From NCBI GenBank assembly GCA_003388555.1, contig QQVD01000022.1:58063-122062 (forward strand): a stretch of 64,000 bases of DNA, given 5' to 3'. Source of the DNA: Acidobacteriota bacterium (GTDB lineage Bacteria > Acidobacteriota > Thermoanaerobaculia > Multivoradales > Multivoraceae). Within the stretch, counting starts at the first letter, position 1. Every line of letters starts with the position of its first letter. Below the pieces are notes generated by a model that saw only the letters and a list, made by a program, of their open reading frames with translations, was not told where the DNA came from and made no database searches. Made by a program: the position numbers and the translations under genes. Positions 37,858 through 45,689 of the stretch are shown here, in pieces.

Positions 37858-38760
37858 TTGAAGAGCTACATGGGGTGGCAGATCGACTTCTCGCGACCGC
37901 GCGGAGAGGCCTCGTTCGCGGCGCCGGGATCGGTGCACTGGCGGGTCTTCGCCAACCCCGTGGCGCTCGGGATCGGCGGCGTCTGCGCGGTGCTGCTCGA
38001 GTTCGCCGACCCGCGGATCCGCAGCGGGGTGTGGAACCACTCGACGTTCTCGACCGATCCGATCGGCCGAGGACGTCGCACCATGATGGCGGCGCAGATC
38101 GGTGTCTTCGGGCCACGCAGCGCGGCGCAGGAGGTCATCGGGCGCATCAACCGGATGCACGCGAAGGTCTCCGGCGAGACGCCGGGCGGCGTTCCCTACG
38201 CCGCGCTCGACACCGAGCTCCTCGACTGGGTGGCGGCGACCGCGACCTACGGCTTCGTCATGGCCTACCACCGCTTCGTGCGTCGCCTGAGCGACGAACA
38301 GATCGACGGCTTCTTCGCGGGCTCGGTGGAGGTCGGAGGCCTTTACGGTGCCCGTGACCTGCCGACCAGCCTCGCGGAGTTCGAGCGCATGGGAGCGGAG
38401 CGGCTCGCCGGCTTCGAGCCGCACCCGATCAACCAGGAGTTCCTCGACATCGCCCGGTCGACGCGAGTGGGACGGGGCGTTCCGCGCTGGCTGAAGAGCG
38501 ACTTCGTCAACGCCTCGATCGCCATCCTGCCGCCCGAGGTGCGCAGCGTGCTGCAGCTGGGCCCCGAGTACGACCTGGCCCCTTCGCGAGCCGCCATGAT
38601 CCGCTGCTTCGGCCGCCTCGCCGACATGCTGCCCCGGCCGACGAGCCCCGCGGGTCGGGCGAGCGTGCGCCTCGGGCTGCCGGCGACCTTCCCGTGGATG
38701 TCGACGGCGCGGCAGGCCCGATGGCTCGAGCGCCGGCCGGCCGCCGCGGCCGCGGGCTGA
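37858..38760 (+). CDS. Oxygenase MpaB family protein (DUF2236)
   Basis: 300 aa from a TTG with GGGAG upstream; an ATG at 37870 is an alternative. The core, VHWRVFANPVALGIGGVCAVLLEFADPRI, then HSTFSTDPIGRGRRTMMA, INRMHAKVSGETPGG and WVAATATYGFVMAYHRFV, is typical of the MpaB/latex-clearing-protein-like DUF2236 family, which uses a b-type haem for oxidative cleavage in characterised members. The substrate is unknown. It stands alone between a small exported protein and the fibre-protein operon. Confidence 0.83.
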   Translation: MKSYMGWQIDFSRPRGEASFAAPGSVHWRVFANPVALGIGGVCAVLLEFADPRIRSGVWNHSTFSTDPIGRGRRTMMAAQIGVFGPRSAAQEVIGRINRMHAKVSGETPGGVPYAALDTELLDWVAATATYGFVMAYHRFVRRLSDEQIDGFFAGSVEVGGLYGARDLPTSLAEFERMGAERLAGFEPHPINQEFLDIARSTRVGRGVPRWLKSDFVNASIAILPPEVRSVLQLGPEYDLAPSRAAMIRCFGRLADMLPRPTSPAGRASVRLGLPATFPWMSTARQARWLERRPAAAAAG

Positions 38761-38913
38761 AGGCTCAGAGGTCTCGAGGCGGCGAAGAGACCGCGAGCGA
38801 AACGCACACCACGTCACGGTTCGAACCGCCTCGGACGGGGGACTGAGTGGCTCAGACGTTCTCGCCCATCCGGCAGATCGTGCTGGTGGGTCTCATGCCT
38901 CTCCGCGCCGTCG

Positions 38914-40038
38914 TCAGTCCTCCCACTCGACGTTGGCGCACACCGCGAACGCGGTGTTACCGGCTGCTCCCTGCTCGAAGCGGCAGGCCCAGGTGTCCTC
39001 GTCGAACGGGAAGCTCGCCTCGATGTCCACCGTCGGCGAGGAGTCGGTGAGACAGCCGCCGGAGAGGATCCGTTTGCCTGTCGGGCAGTTGACGAACACC
39101 GAGGACGTGGCGGCTGCGTGGCTCACCTGCTCGATGGCGAAGTCGAGGTCGCGGCCGACCCAAACGCGTCCTCCGACGGGGTTGAGCTCCAGCCGCGAAG
39201 GTGTTCCGTTGCTGCGGGCCTGGATCTCGTTGTCGTCGATCGACAGCTCAAAGCCGGAGCTCGAGCCGATGCGCAGCGCCCCTCCCCCCGAGGCGGTGAT
39301 GTCGGGTGCGCCGGGGAGGGTGAGCGGCGCCGTGGTGCTGCCGACCCCGATGCCGACCTGGCCGCCGTTCGCGTTCACCGTCAGCGTCCCCGGAGCGCCG
39401 AGGACGGTGGTCTGGATCTCGTTGGCGTCGGCCCGCAGCGCGCCGAGAAAGCCGTTCAGCAGGAGCTGTCCTCCGGCGGCGACATCGTTGCAGCAGGCGG
39501 CGGTGAGGTCGGTCGCGGTGCCGGGCGGATCGATCGTCAGCGTTCCGTCGATGGTGACGGAGCTGTCGACGATGCAGACCTCGCCGACGCCTCGCAGGGG
39601 ACGTCTGGGCAAGGCGATGTAGTCGTCTCGCCCGCCCGCGGGCCGCACCCAGACCTCGATCCAGGGCGCGTCGTCGGCGAAGACGTCGAGTCCGTAGTCG
39701 AGCCGCACCTGGAAGCGGCCGTCGCGCACGGCGACGGCCGGTCGCACCTCGCGGCCGAGGAAGCCTGCGTGCGTCGACGCGTCGCCGGCGGCGAGGTAGA
39801 GATCGAAGAGCAGGTCGTGAGGACCCTGGGCGGGTGCTCCGCCCCGCTCGAGACGCCCCTCGTAGAGGAAGCCGGTGGCGAGCGAGTATTCGTCCTGGCC
39901 GTGAGCGAGTGCGGCACCGCAGCACAGCAGGGCGAGCGTCAGCGCCCACGACGTCGAGAGCAATTCGCACGGCGAGCGCCGCCGTCCGCGGCGCCAGAGT
40001 GGAATCGGTGCGGAGGTGGTGCTGAAGGGTGTACTCAT
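38914..40038 (-). CDS. Secreted fibre-like protein, paralogue 1 (last in operon)
   Basis: 374 aa. Signal sequence SWALTLALLCCGAALAHGQD. An N-terminal module (FLYEGRLERGGAPAQGPHDL, FDLYLAAGD, VRDGRFQVRLDYG, APWIEVWVRP) is followed by CIVDSSVTIDGTLTID, a CC pair, and tail-fibre-like repeats of the type NEIQA...P-LELNPVGGRVWVG. The C-terminal domain is CPTGKRILSGGCL ... WACRF ... FAVCANVEW, with four Cys conserved in the two upstream paralogues. The plan recalls the head of phage-tail-fibre-like surface proteins without a chaperone (S74) domain. Role unknown; likely extracellular. Confidence 0.75.
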   Translation of the reverse strand: MSTPFSTTSAPIPLWRRGRRRSPCELLSTSWALTLALLCCGAALAHGQDEYSLATGFLYEGRLERGGAPAQGPHDLLFDLYLAAGDASTHAGFLGREVRPAVAVRDGRFQVRLDYGLDVFADDAPWIEVWVRPAGGRDDYIALPRRPLRGVGEVCIVDSSVTIDGTLTIDPPGTATDLTAACCNDVAAGGQLLLNGFLGALRADANEIQTTVLGAPGTLTVNANGGQVGIGVGSTTAPLTLPGAPDITASGGGALRIGSSSGFELSIDDNEIQARSNGTPSRLELNPVGGRVWVGRDLDFAIEQVSHAAATSSVFVNCPTGKRILSGGCLTDSSPTVDIEASFPFDEDTWACRFEQGAAGNTAFAVCANVEWED

Positions 40039-40109
40039 CTGTTCGCGGTCCTTCGGTTCGCCACAGTTGCGATGTCCTGGCGTCGTAGCTCGTCCAGAAG
40101 TTGGGTTCC

Positions 40110-41183
40110 TCAGTCCCAGGCCAGATGACCGCAGAGGGCGAACGCCTGATGCGAGGAGGCGAGGGCCTCGTCGTCGAAGGCGCAGGTCCAGCTGTCGGCG
40201 TCGGCCCGATTGCTGAACAGCAGCGAGACGTCGCCTCCCGAACTGCAGCCGCCGGAGATGATCTGCTTGCCGGTCGGACAGTGTGCTTCGAACTGCGTGG
40301 CGGTGCCGCTGGCCACCACCCGCGTGATGCCGAGGTCGAGTGGGCCGCCGACGATCACCACGTTGCCGCCGTGGGGGTTGAGGCGCAGCGCGGTCGCGTC
40401 GGTGCTGATCGAGGTCGGAGCCAGTCTCATGTCGACTCCGCTCGCGGGGCCGACGCGTACCGAGCCGCTGCTGACGTGCAGCGGAGCCTCGGGCGCGTCC
40501 GGTCCGATGCCGACGTTGCCTCCCGCCGGATTGATCCGGAGCGACAGCGGCGCGCCGAACCCCTGCGCCGCCAGTCCCGAGGAATCGAGACGCAGGTCGG
40601 AGGCGAAGCTGAACAGCCTGATCTGGCCACCGTCTTCGAGCGGATCTCCATTGGGATTGCAGCAGGCGACCGTGACGTCGCTGGTGCCCGCTGGCGCGTC
40701 GACGGTGAGGGTGCCGTTGATCTGGACGTCCTGCGCGACGGTGCAGGCGGCGCCACGTCCCCCCAGTCGCCGGCGCGGCTGGAGCTCGGTGAAGGGCGCG
40801 TTTGTGGCCGCCTCCCGGATCGACACCTCGATGAAGGCGCCCCGCAGCGAGAAGACGTCGGTTCCGAAGTCGACGAAGGCCTCGAGGGCGCCGTCTCTCA
40901 CCAAGACTTCTGGCTGCTCCACCGTGGCCAGCGCCGCGCCGCCCTCTGACCGATCGTAGAGCCGGAGTCTGACGTCGTAGCGGCCATCGGCGGGTTCGCC
41001 GTGGTGGTCGAGCTCGACGGCGAAGGGGAAGCGGGTCGGCATGGTGAAGCCGCCCAGCGAGTCGTGGGGCGAGCTGGAGCCGGCCGCCTGAGCAGACGCG
41101 GGCCTCGGCGCTGACAGGTGCAGGAGCGCCGCCGCGCAGAGCCATGCTGCCGTGGCCATCACCGACTTAGGTTCCGATGCCAT
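40110..41183 (-). CDS. Secreted fibre-like protein, paralogue 2
   Basis: 357 aa. Signal peptide AAWLCAAALLHLSAPRPASA. Same plan as its neighbours: FPFAVELDHHGEPADGRYDV, RLYDRSEGG, VLVRDGALEAFVDFG and FIEVSIREAA; then CTVAQDVQINGTLTVD, a CC pair, and repeats with LSLRINPAGGNVGIG and LRLNPHGGNVVIVG. The C-terminal four-Cys domain reads CPTGKQIISGGCS ... WTCAF ... FALCGHLAW. ATG at 41183 has GGAG at good spacing (an ATG four codons earlier is possible). Separated by 53 bases from paralogue 3 and 71 from paralogue 1, so one transcript is likely. Confidence 0.77.
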   Translation of the reverse strand: MASEPKSVMATAAWLCAAALLHLSAPRPASAQAAGSSSPHDSLGGFTMPTRFPFAVELDHHGEPADGRYDVRLRLYDRSEGGAALATVEQPEVLVRDGALEAFVDFGTDVFSLRGAFIEVSIREAATNAPFTELQPRRRLGGRGAACTVAQDVQINGTLTVDAPAGTSDVTVACCNPNGDPLEDGGQIRLFSFASDLRLDSSGLAAQGFGAPLSLRINPAGGNVGIGPDAPEAPLHVSSGSVRVGPASGVDMRLAPTSISTDATALRLNPHGGNVVIVGGPLDLGITRVVASGTATQFEAHCPTGKQIISGGCSSGGDVSLLFSNRADADSWTCAFDDEALASSHQAFALCGHLAWD

Positions 41184-41236
41184 TCGTGTCTCCATTTCGA
41201 GTTTGACCCTGTGATGGGTTGTTCGAGGTCGGCGGC

Positions 41237-42382
41237 TCAGTACTCGAGACGGGCGCAGATCGCGAACGCCTGGTTGAGGGCGAAGCCGGTGCCGTCGAAG
41301 CTGCACCTCCAGGTGCTGCGGTCGATGGGATACATCGCACCGATGGGTCCGCTGCCCGAGATGCAGCCCCCGGCGAGGATGTGGGTGCCGGTCGAGCAGG
41401 TGATGTCGACGGTCACCTCGTCGGCGGCGTTGAAGTCGACGCCGAGTCCGATGTCGAGGTCGCCCGGACCCACCTGCACGGTGCCGCCTTCGAAGTTGAG
41501 GAAGAGATCGGAGGGAGCGTCGGCGCTCTGGGCCTGGATCGAGGATGCGTCGAAGGCGATCGTGCGTTGGCCTGTTCCGACACGCAGAGACCCTCCCGAG
41601 CAGCAGTCGGTCGCGGGTCCCGCAGGCAGGACCAGAGCCGCGCTGGTGGATCCGACGGCGGACGCCGAGAGCCCCATCGCGACGGTGCCTCCCAGCCGGT
41701 TGAGGACCAAGGCGCCCGGCGCTCCGAGCGTGGTGCTGGTCTGCAGCGTGGAGGTGTCGAAGCGGAGTCCGCCGACGCCGTTGCCGGCGAGGCGCAGCCG
41801 GTGGTTGAACAGCTTGACGTCGCTCTGCGGTCCTGCCGCGTCGACGAACAGCGGACCGTTGATCCGCACGTCCTCGTTCACCGTGCAGCCTCCGGCTCCG
41901 CGCAGGCGCTGGCGTGCCCCGAGCTGAACGTACGACGCGGCGTCCTCGGGTCGTATCCGCACCGCCAGCCAGGTATCGCCGTCCATGGCCACGTCGCCGA
42001 AGTCGAGCGCGGCGCGCAGGTCGCCGGCCGCCACCTCGAGCCCGGAACGATCGATGCGGCCGAGCAGCTCGCCGCCGCTCCGGCTGTCCCAGAGCTCGAA
42101 GGCGACGTCGAACAGGCCGTCCACCGGTTCGCCGTGACGGTACACGGTGGTCTGGAAGTCGAAGTCGGAGGGGAGCGAGTAGGGCGACAGGAGCTTGGCG
42201 GAGGAAGGCTCGTTCGCCTTCGCGCCGGCGCCAATCGGCGCCAGCAGCGCGCAGAGGACGGCGACCGCGCGCCGTGCGAGGAGGCATGGCGTCGACGTGC
42301 TCGTCGGTAGTCCGAGGTGGCGGCGAGGCGGAGGTTCGTGCCCGCCTGCCCCGCGGTCGATCGACTGCCGCTCGGTCTTCAC
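41237..42382 (-). CDS. Secreted fibre-like protein, paralogue 3
   Basis: 381 aa from a GTG with AGGAG upstream. Signal peptide AVAVLCALLAPIGAGAKAN. YSLPSDFDFQTTVYRHGEPV and GLFDVAFELWDSRSGGELLG start the N-terminal module; CTVNEDVRINGPLFVD precedes repeats (LQTSTTLGAPGALVLNRLGG, IQAQSADAPSDLFLNFEGG with TVQVG). The terminal domain is CSTGTHILAGGCI ... WRCSF ... FAICARLEY. This is the most diverged of the three, suggesting old duplications. Subcellular location: outside the inner membrane. Confidence 0.77.
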   Translation of the reverse strand: MKTERQSIDRGAGGHEPPPRRHLGLPTSTSTPCLLARRAVAVLCALLAPIGAGAKANEPSSAKLLSPYSLPSDFDFQTTVYRHGEPVDGLFDVAFELWDSRSGGELLGRIDRSGLEVAAGDLRAALDFGDVAMDGDTWLAVRIRPEDAASYVQLGARQRLRGAGGCTVNEDVRINGPLFVDAAGPQSDVKLFNHRLRLAGNGVGGLRFDTSTLQTSTTLGAPGALVLNRLGGTVAMGLSASAVGSTSAALVLPAGPATDCCSGGSLRVGTGQRTIAFDASSIQAQSADAPSDLFLNFEGGTVQVGPGDLDIGLGVDFNAADEVTVDITCSTGTHILAGGCISGSGPIGAMYPIDRSTWRCSFDGTGFALNQAFAICARLEY

Positions 42383-42474
42383 TGCGCAGCGCTCCTTTCC
42401 TTGCCTGAGCTCTGACGGGGCTCCGGACCTGCCTGAGCCGCCAGAGGGGGTGAGGCCTCGTGCTGGACGAGAGA

Positions 42475-42885
42475 TCACGGGACCGTCGACGACCAGCTGG
42501 AGGTGTCGCCACTCTCGAAGCCGTCGGCGAAGAGACCGGAGCCGCAGAAACAGTCCGCTCCGCTGCGCGAGCCGCCGCCGGTGGCGCCCCGGAGCATCCG
42601 CCAACCGTCCTCGCCGAGGTTTTCGGCGGAGAGCGCCGAGGCCTCGAGCGACCAGCCGCTGGTCGACTCCACCTTCGCGTCGTGTGCCCCCCTTGAATGC
42701 AGGGCGAAGTCGCCGCCCGAGCTGCGCCCGTCTCCCATCGGCAGGGCTGCATGCGGACCGGGGTGCGCCGAGCCGCCGGCGACGGCGGCGAGCAGCAGTG
42801 CCAGCGATGGCGTGCACGCGCCGCCGATCCAGCGGCAGCCGCGGCGTGGACTCCTCGTTCGTCTCGCTCCACTGCTCATCGTCAC
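42475..42885 (-). CDS. Small exported protein with DGFESGD tail, first gene of the fibre operon
   Basis: 136 aa from GTG at 42885, with GGAGGAG 8 bases upstream (an ATG at 42879 is in frame). Signal peptide TPSLALLLAAVAGGSAHP, a short middle with SSGGDFALHSRGAHDAKVES, a CFCGSG segment, and the tail LFADGFESGDTSSWSSTVP. The SGGDF-L segment resembles domains that precede such tails in longer surface proteins. It sits 92 bases before paralogue 3 on the same strand, so it likely leads the operon. The protein is almost entirely tail plus linker, as if it were a carrier or decoy of the sorting signal. Confidence 0.7.
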   Translation of the reverse strand: MTMSSGARRTRSPRRGCRWIGGACTPSLALLLAAVAGGSAHPGPHAALPMGDGRSSGGDFALHSRGAHDAKVESTSGWSLEASALSAENLGEDGWRMLRGATGGGSRSGADCFCGSGLFADGFESGDTSSWSSTVP

Positions 42886-43050
42886 GGGGGGCACTCCTCC
42901 AACGTCGTCGGTGAGGCCGAGCGGCTCAACATCGGCTGAGCGCCGGCTCGGCCGGCGGTGGCCTCCGGCCTCAGCCATACCTGCGACGTGGGCTCCGAGG
43001 CGGGGACAGACGCGTCGGAGGATTCCTGCGGGACGACCCGTTCTGCCTCC

Positions 43051-43090
43051 AGGAGGAGCGTGGATCCCCGCCTTCGCGGTGAGGACGGGA
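43051..43090. repeat. Dispersed hairpin repeat, degenerate copy F
   Basis: GGAGCGTGGATCCCCGCC then TTCGCGGTGAGGACGG: a decayed core of the ATTCCCGCC/GCGGGAAT repeat, between the fibre operon and the amidotransferase gene. Confidence 0.45.
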
Positions 43091-43158
43091 TCTTGAGCCT
43101 GAGGGGCGAACGCGATCGCGAGCAGGCGGAAGCGCCGAGCCCGTCTGTCTTGGCGCTC

Positions 43159-43911
43159 TTACCCGACGTACCGCGCCACGAACCTGCGTAGCAGCTCCTG
43201 CGCGTGCGCGGTCTCGAAACCGGTGACGGCGGCGATCAGCGCGTCGGCCTCCTCGGGCGCGAAGTAGCCGTGGTGGCGGTAGGCCTGGATGCGGACGACG
43301 AAGCCCTCGGGGTCGGCTTCGGGGTGGAACTGGGTGGCGTAGACGTTGTGGCCGACGCGGAACATCTGCACCGGGCAGGCGTCGCTGGTCATCAACAGGG
43401 TGGCGCCGCGGGGCAGCACGTCGCACGCCTCCTTGTGTCCGCGCAGCACCTGGATCTGCTGCGGGAATCCCTCCAGCAGTGGATCGTCGAGGCCGGCCGG
43501 CGTCAGGGTGACGGTGGCGCCGCCGACGGGCTCGGCGTAGCGGCCGGAGATCGGCGTTTGCAGGAAGTCGCCGAGCAGGCCGCAGCCGGAGCAGCAGCCG
43601 AGGAAGGGGAAGTCGCGCTCGAGCACGCGCTCGAGCAGCTGCCGGAAGTCGCTCTCGATGCGCAGCTGCAGCTCGGACTTCTGTTCGCGCGGCGTGCTGA
43701 CGTCGAACGGGCTGCCGCCGACGACGATGGCGGCGAAGTCGTCGAGGTCTAGCTCCCGGTCGAGGTCGGGGAGAGGCGTCCGCTCGAGCCGGATCCGCCG
43801 CACGCCGGAGGGCTCGAGTCCGCCGTAGCGCAGGATCGCCGCGAGCTCGCTGTCGGCCGTCTCGTCCTCGGGACGGAGCTGGAGGACGAGGACGGGCTTG
43901 GGGTGGGTCAT
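43159..43911 (-). CDS. Class I glutamine amidotransferase-like protein
   Basis: 250 aa, stand-alone GATase1 domain. The nucleophile elbow is FLGCCSGCGLLGDFL, and the His/Glu pair lies in ATQFHPEADPEGFV, completing the Cys-His-Glu triad; FAAIVVGGSPFDVS is the oxyanion strand. Family members are annotated as GMP-synthase-like glutamine amidotransferases that supply ammonia to an unknown acceptor. The ATG overlaps the preceding truncated FG-GAP frame by 4 bases (ATGA), so translation could be coupled to it. Confidence 0.9.
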   Translation of the reverse strand: MTHPKPVLVLQLRPEDETADSELAAILRYGGLEPSGVRRIRLERTPLPDLDRELDLDDFAAIVVGGSPFDVSTPREQKSELQLRIESDFRQLLERVLERDFPFLGCCSGCGLLGDFLQTPISGRYAEPVGGATVTLTPAGLDDPLLEGFPQQIQVLRGHKEACDVLPRGATLLMTSDACPVQMFRVGHNVYATQFHPEADPEGFVVRIQAYRHHGYFAPEEADALIAAVTGFETAHAQELLRRFVARYVG

Positions 43912-44477
43912 GTGGAGCTGACGGGTGCAGGGGCTTTTGGGGGAGGACTGCGGACGCTAGCGTGGAGTTTAGGGGCTTGCTGAAGAAGTCCTGTGGAGCC
44001 TCGCGCGGGGATCTGCGTCGTCTGGTCCCCGGCGCGGCCGACGAACTCGACGTCCTCCAGCGGTACACCGACCAGGAGGTCGTCGAACCCGTCGCTGTCC
44101 AGATCTCCCGAGGCGACGGCGCTGCCGAAACGGTCGGACGTCTCGGAGGCACCTGGGGCGCCGGAGGTGTTCCGATGCAGGTGCTGGGGCGCTCTCGGCC
44201 CGGTCCCCAAGCCGCGACGGTGGCCGAAGACGACGTGTACAGCGCCGGCGTCGGTGCCGGGACCGACATTCTGATCCGAGATGCCGATCGCCAGATCCTG
44301 GTAGCCATCGCCGTGGAAGTCTCCGGCGGCCAGGCTCTCGCCGAAGTGGTCCCCCGCCTCGTCGACGAGAGCGACCGCCGACTGGGCCAGGGTCTGTGCG
44401 CCGGAGTCGCCGAGCTGGGCCCGCACCGGAATCGGGGTCGCCACGAGGAGGGCGAGGGCAGCGAAGAGGTACTTCAT
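43908..44477 (-). pseudogene. Truncated FG-GAP repeat protein
   Basis: 189 codons. Signal peptide YLFAALALLVATPIPVRAQ, then FGESLAAGDFHGDGYQDLAI, FGSAVASGDLDSDGFDDLLV: only two or three of the usual seven blades. After VPLEDVEFVGRAGDQ the sequence (TTQIPARGSTGLLQQAPKLH...) no longer resembles FG-GAP and has no DGFES-type tail. The break falls near GACTTCTTCAGCAAGCCCC, which looks like an IS-end scar. AGGAG and the ATG are intact, so a short secreted product is still possible. Confidence 0.7.
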
Positions 44478-45027
44478 CGGAAGGGCTCCTTGGGTGGTTC
44501 GAGAGCGTAGGTCGGAAGCGAGAGCGGAGCGTTACGCTCTCTTCGGAGATCGCCTCCTTCTCGCGACTCGTCTGGCCTCGACCTACTCAGCGACCTGGTG
44601 TCGTTTCCGTCGTCGGGGTCTCGCTGCGCGCAAGGCGAGCGTCGAGGCCACGGCCTTCGGGATGGGGCCCGAAGGAGGTTCCTACTACGGCATTCTGGAG
44701 AGGCGCTACCGCAGCGAGAGGGAGGAGAGCGAGACTTCCCCGGGGCTGCGCGGGCCTGCTTCCATGAACTCCCGAAGGGCCTCCACCTGGCTCCGCGGAT
44801 TGCCTCCCGCGTCGGACATCTCCTGTCGTGCCTTCGCCAGAGGAACGCATCCGAGTCCCTGAGCTACGCCGTCTGGACATTCGACGATCTCGGAGCGTTG
44901 CCGCGACGCGTCCCGCCGGACATCCGGCGCGGCGGCTCTGCGCTCCGCCCGAGGAGTGGATCGCGGCCTCCTCAGAAGCCTCCGGGCCTACAGCGCGAGA
45001 ACCCGAAGGACTGGCTCGCCTAGGCGG
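44478..45027. other. 550-base region without a recognised gene
   Basis: Plus-strand frames of 122 and 141 codons and minus-strand frames cover this stretch, but none shows a known motif, a ribosome site or a signal peptide. It separates the secreted-protein block from the glycan cluster. It may hold decayed coding sequence. Confidence 0.4.
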
Positions 45028-45681
45028 TCACGACCGCTCGTCGCCTGCTCGACGGCGAAGGTAGCCGTTGGGGTTGTAGGTGGCGTTGCGGCCGAACATG
45101 TCCGTGTACTCGGTCGCGATCTCGAACACCCCGGGCCGGGCCTCGAAGAACTCTGCGATCGCCCGGTTCGGTCCACCGCCGTACCTGCGGGCCAGCCCCA
45201 GGTCGCTGAGCACGCCGTCCTCGATGACGATCAGCTCGCCCGCACGAAGGTGGTCGGCGAAGAACGCCAGGGCCGCTAGACATCCGTCACGCGTATGTGC
45301 AGAGTCCTCGACGACGAGCCAGGGTCGTTCCAGAGGAAAGAGATGCTCGCGTTCGAAGACCTCGTCCAGGTGCAGGACGTCGCCGCGCACGAAGCGGATG
45401 CCATCCTCGTCCTCGATCGAGGGGGGCGAAAGATCGATCGACACGATCCGTGCGTCCAACTGGAAGAGCCGAGCGAGATCCCTGAAGAGGAGAGCGCTTC
45501 CACCGGCCTTCGAGCCGACCTCGAAGATGGTCTTGGGGCGTTCGGTGCCCAGCAGACGTAGATAGATCGCCAGATCGATGGGGCTCTTCAGGCACGGCAG
45601 TTCCTTGTACCGGTATGCGAGAGATCCCTTCTGATAGCCGCTGAGAAACCGTCTGCCGAACGGTGTACGAAAAGAACGCAT
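45028..45681 (-). CDS. CmcI-type methyltransferase (cephalosporin hydroxylase family)
   Basis: 217 aa. KTIFEVGSKAGGSALLFRDLARLF is the SAM-binding loop and RIVSIDLSPPSIEDEDGIRFVRGD the adjacent acidic strand; WLVVEDSAHTRDGCLAALAFFADHLRAGELIVIEDG follows. Such proteins occur in rhamnosyl O-methylation and in glycan/lipid clusters. It begins 8 bases after the stop of the TylF-like gene, so the three minus-strand genes form one transcript. Likely methylates a surface sugar. Confidence 0.85.
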   Translation of the reverse strand: MRSFRTPFGRRFLSGYQKGSLAYRYKELPCLKSPIDLAIYLRLLGTERPKTIFEVGSKAGGSALLFRDLARLFQLDARIVSIDLSPPSIEDEDGIRFVRGDVLHLDEVFEREHLFPLERPWLVVEDSAHTRDGCLAALAFFADHLRAGELIVIEDGVLSDLGLARRYGGGPNRAIAEFFEARPGVFEIATEYTDMFGRNATYNPNGYLRRRAGDERS

Positions 45682-45689
45682 GGTGAGAG

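Noticed and set aside
44494..45023. Plus-strand frames of 122 and 141 codons as genes
   Set aside because: No ribosome site, no recognised motif, and Arg/Ser-rich shadow-like composition. Recorded as an unassigned region instead.
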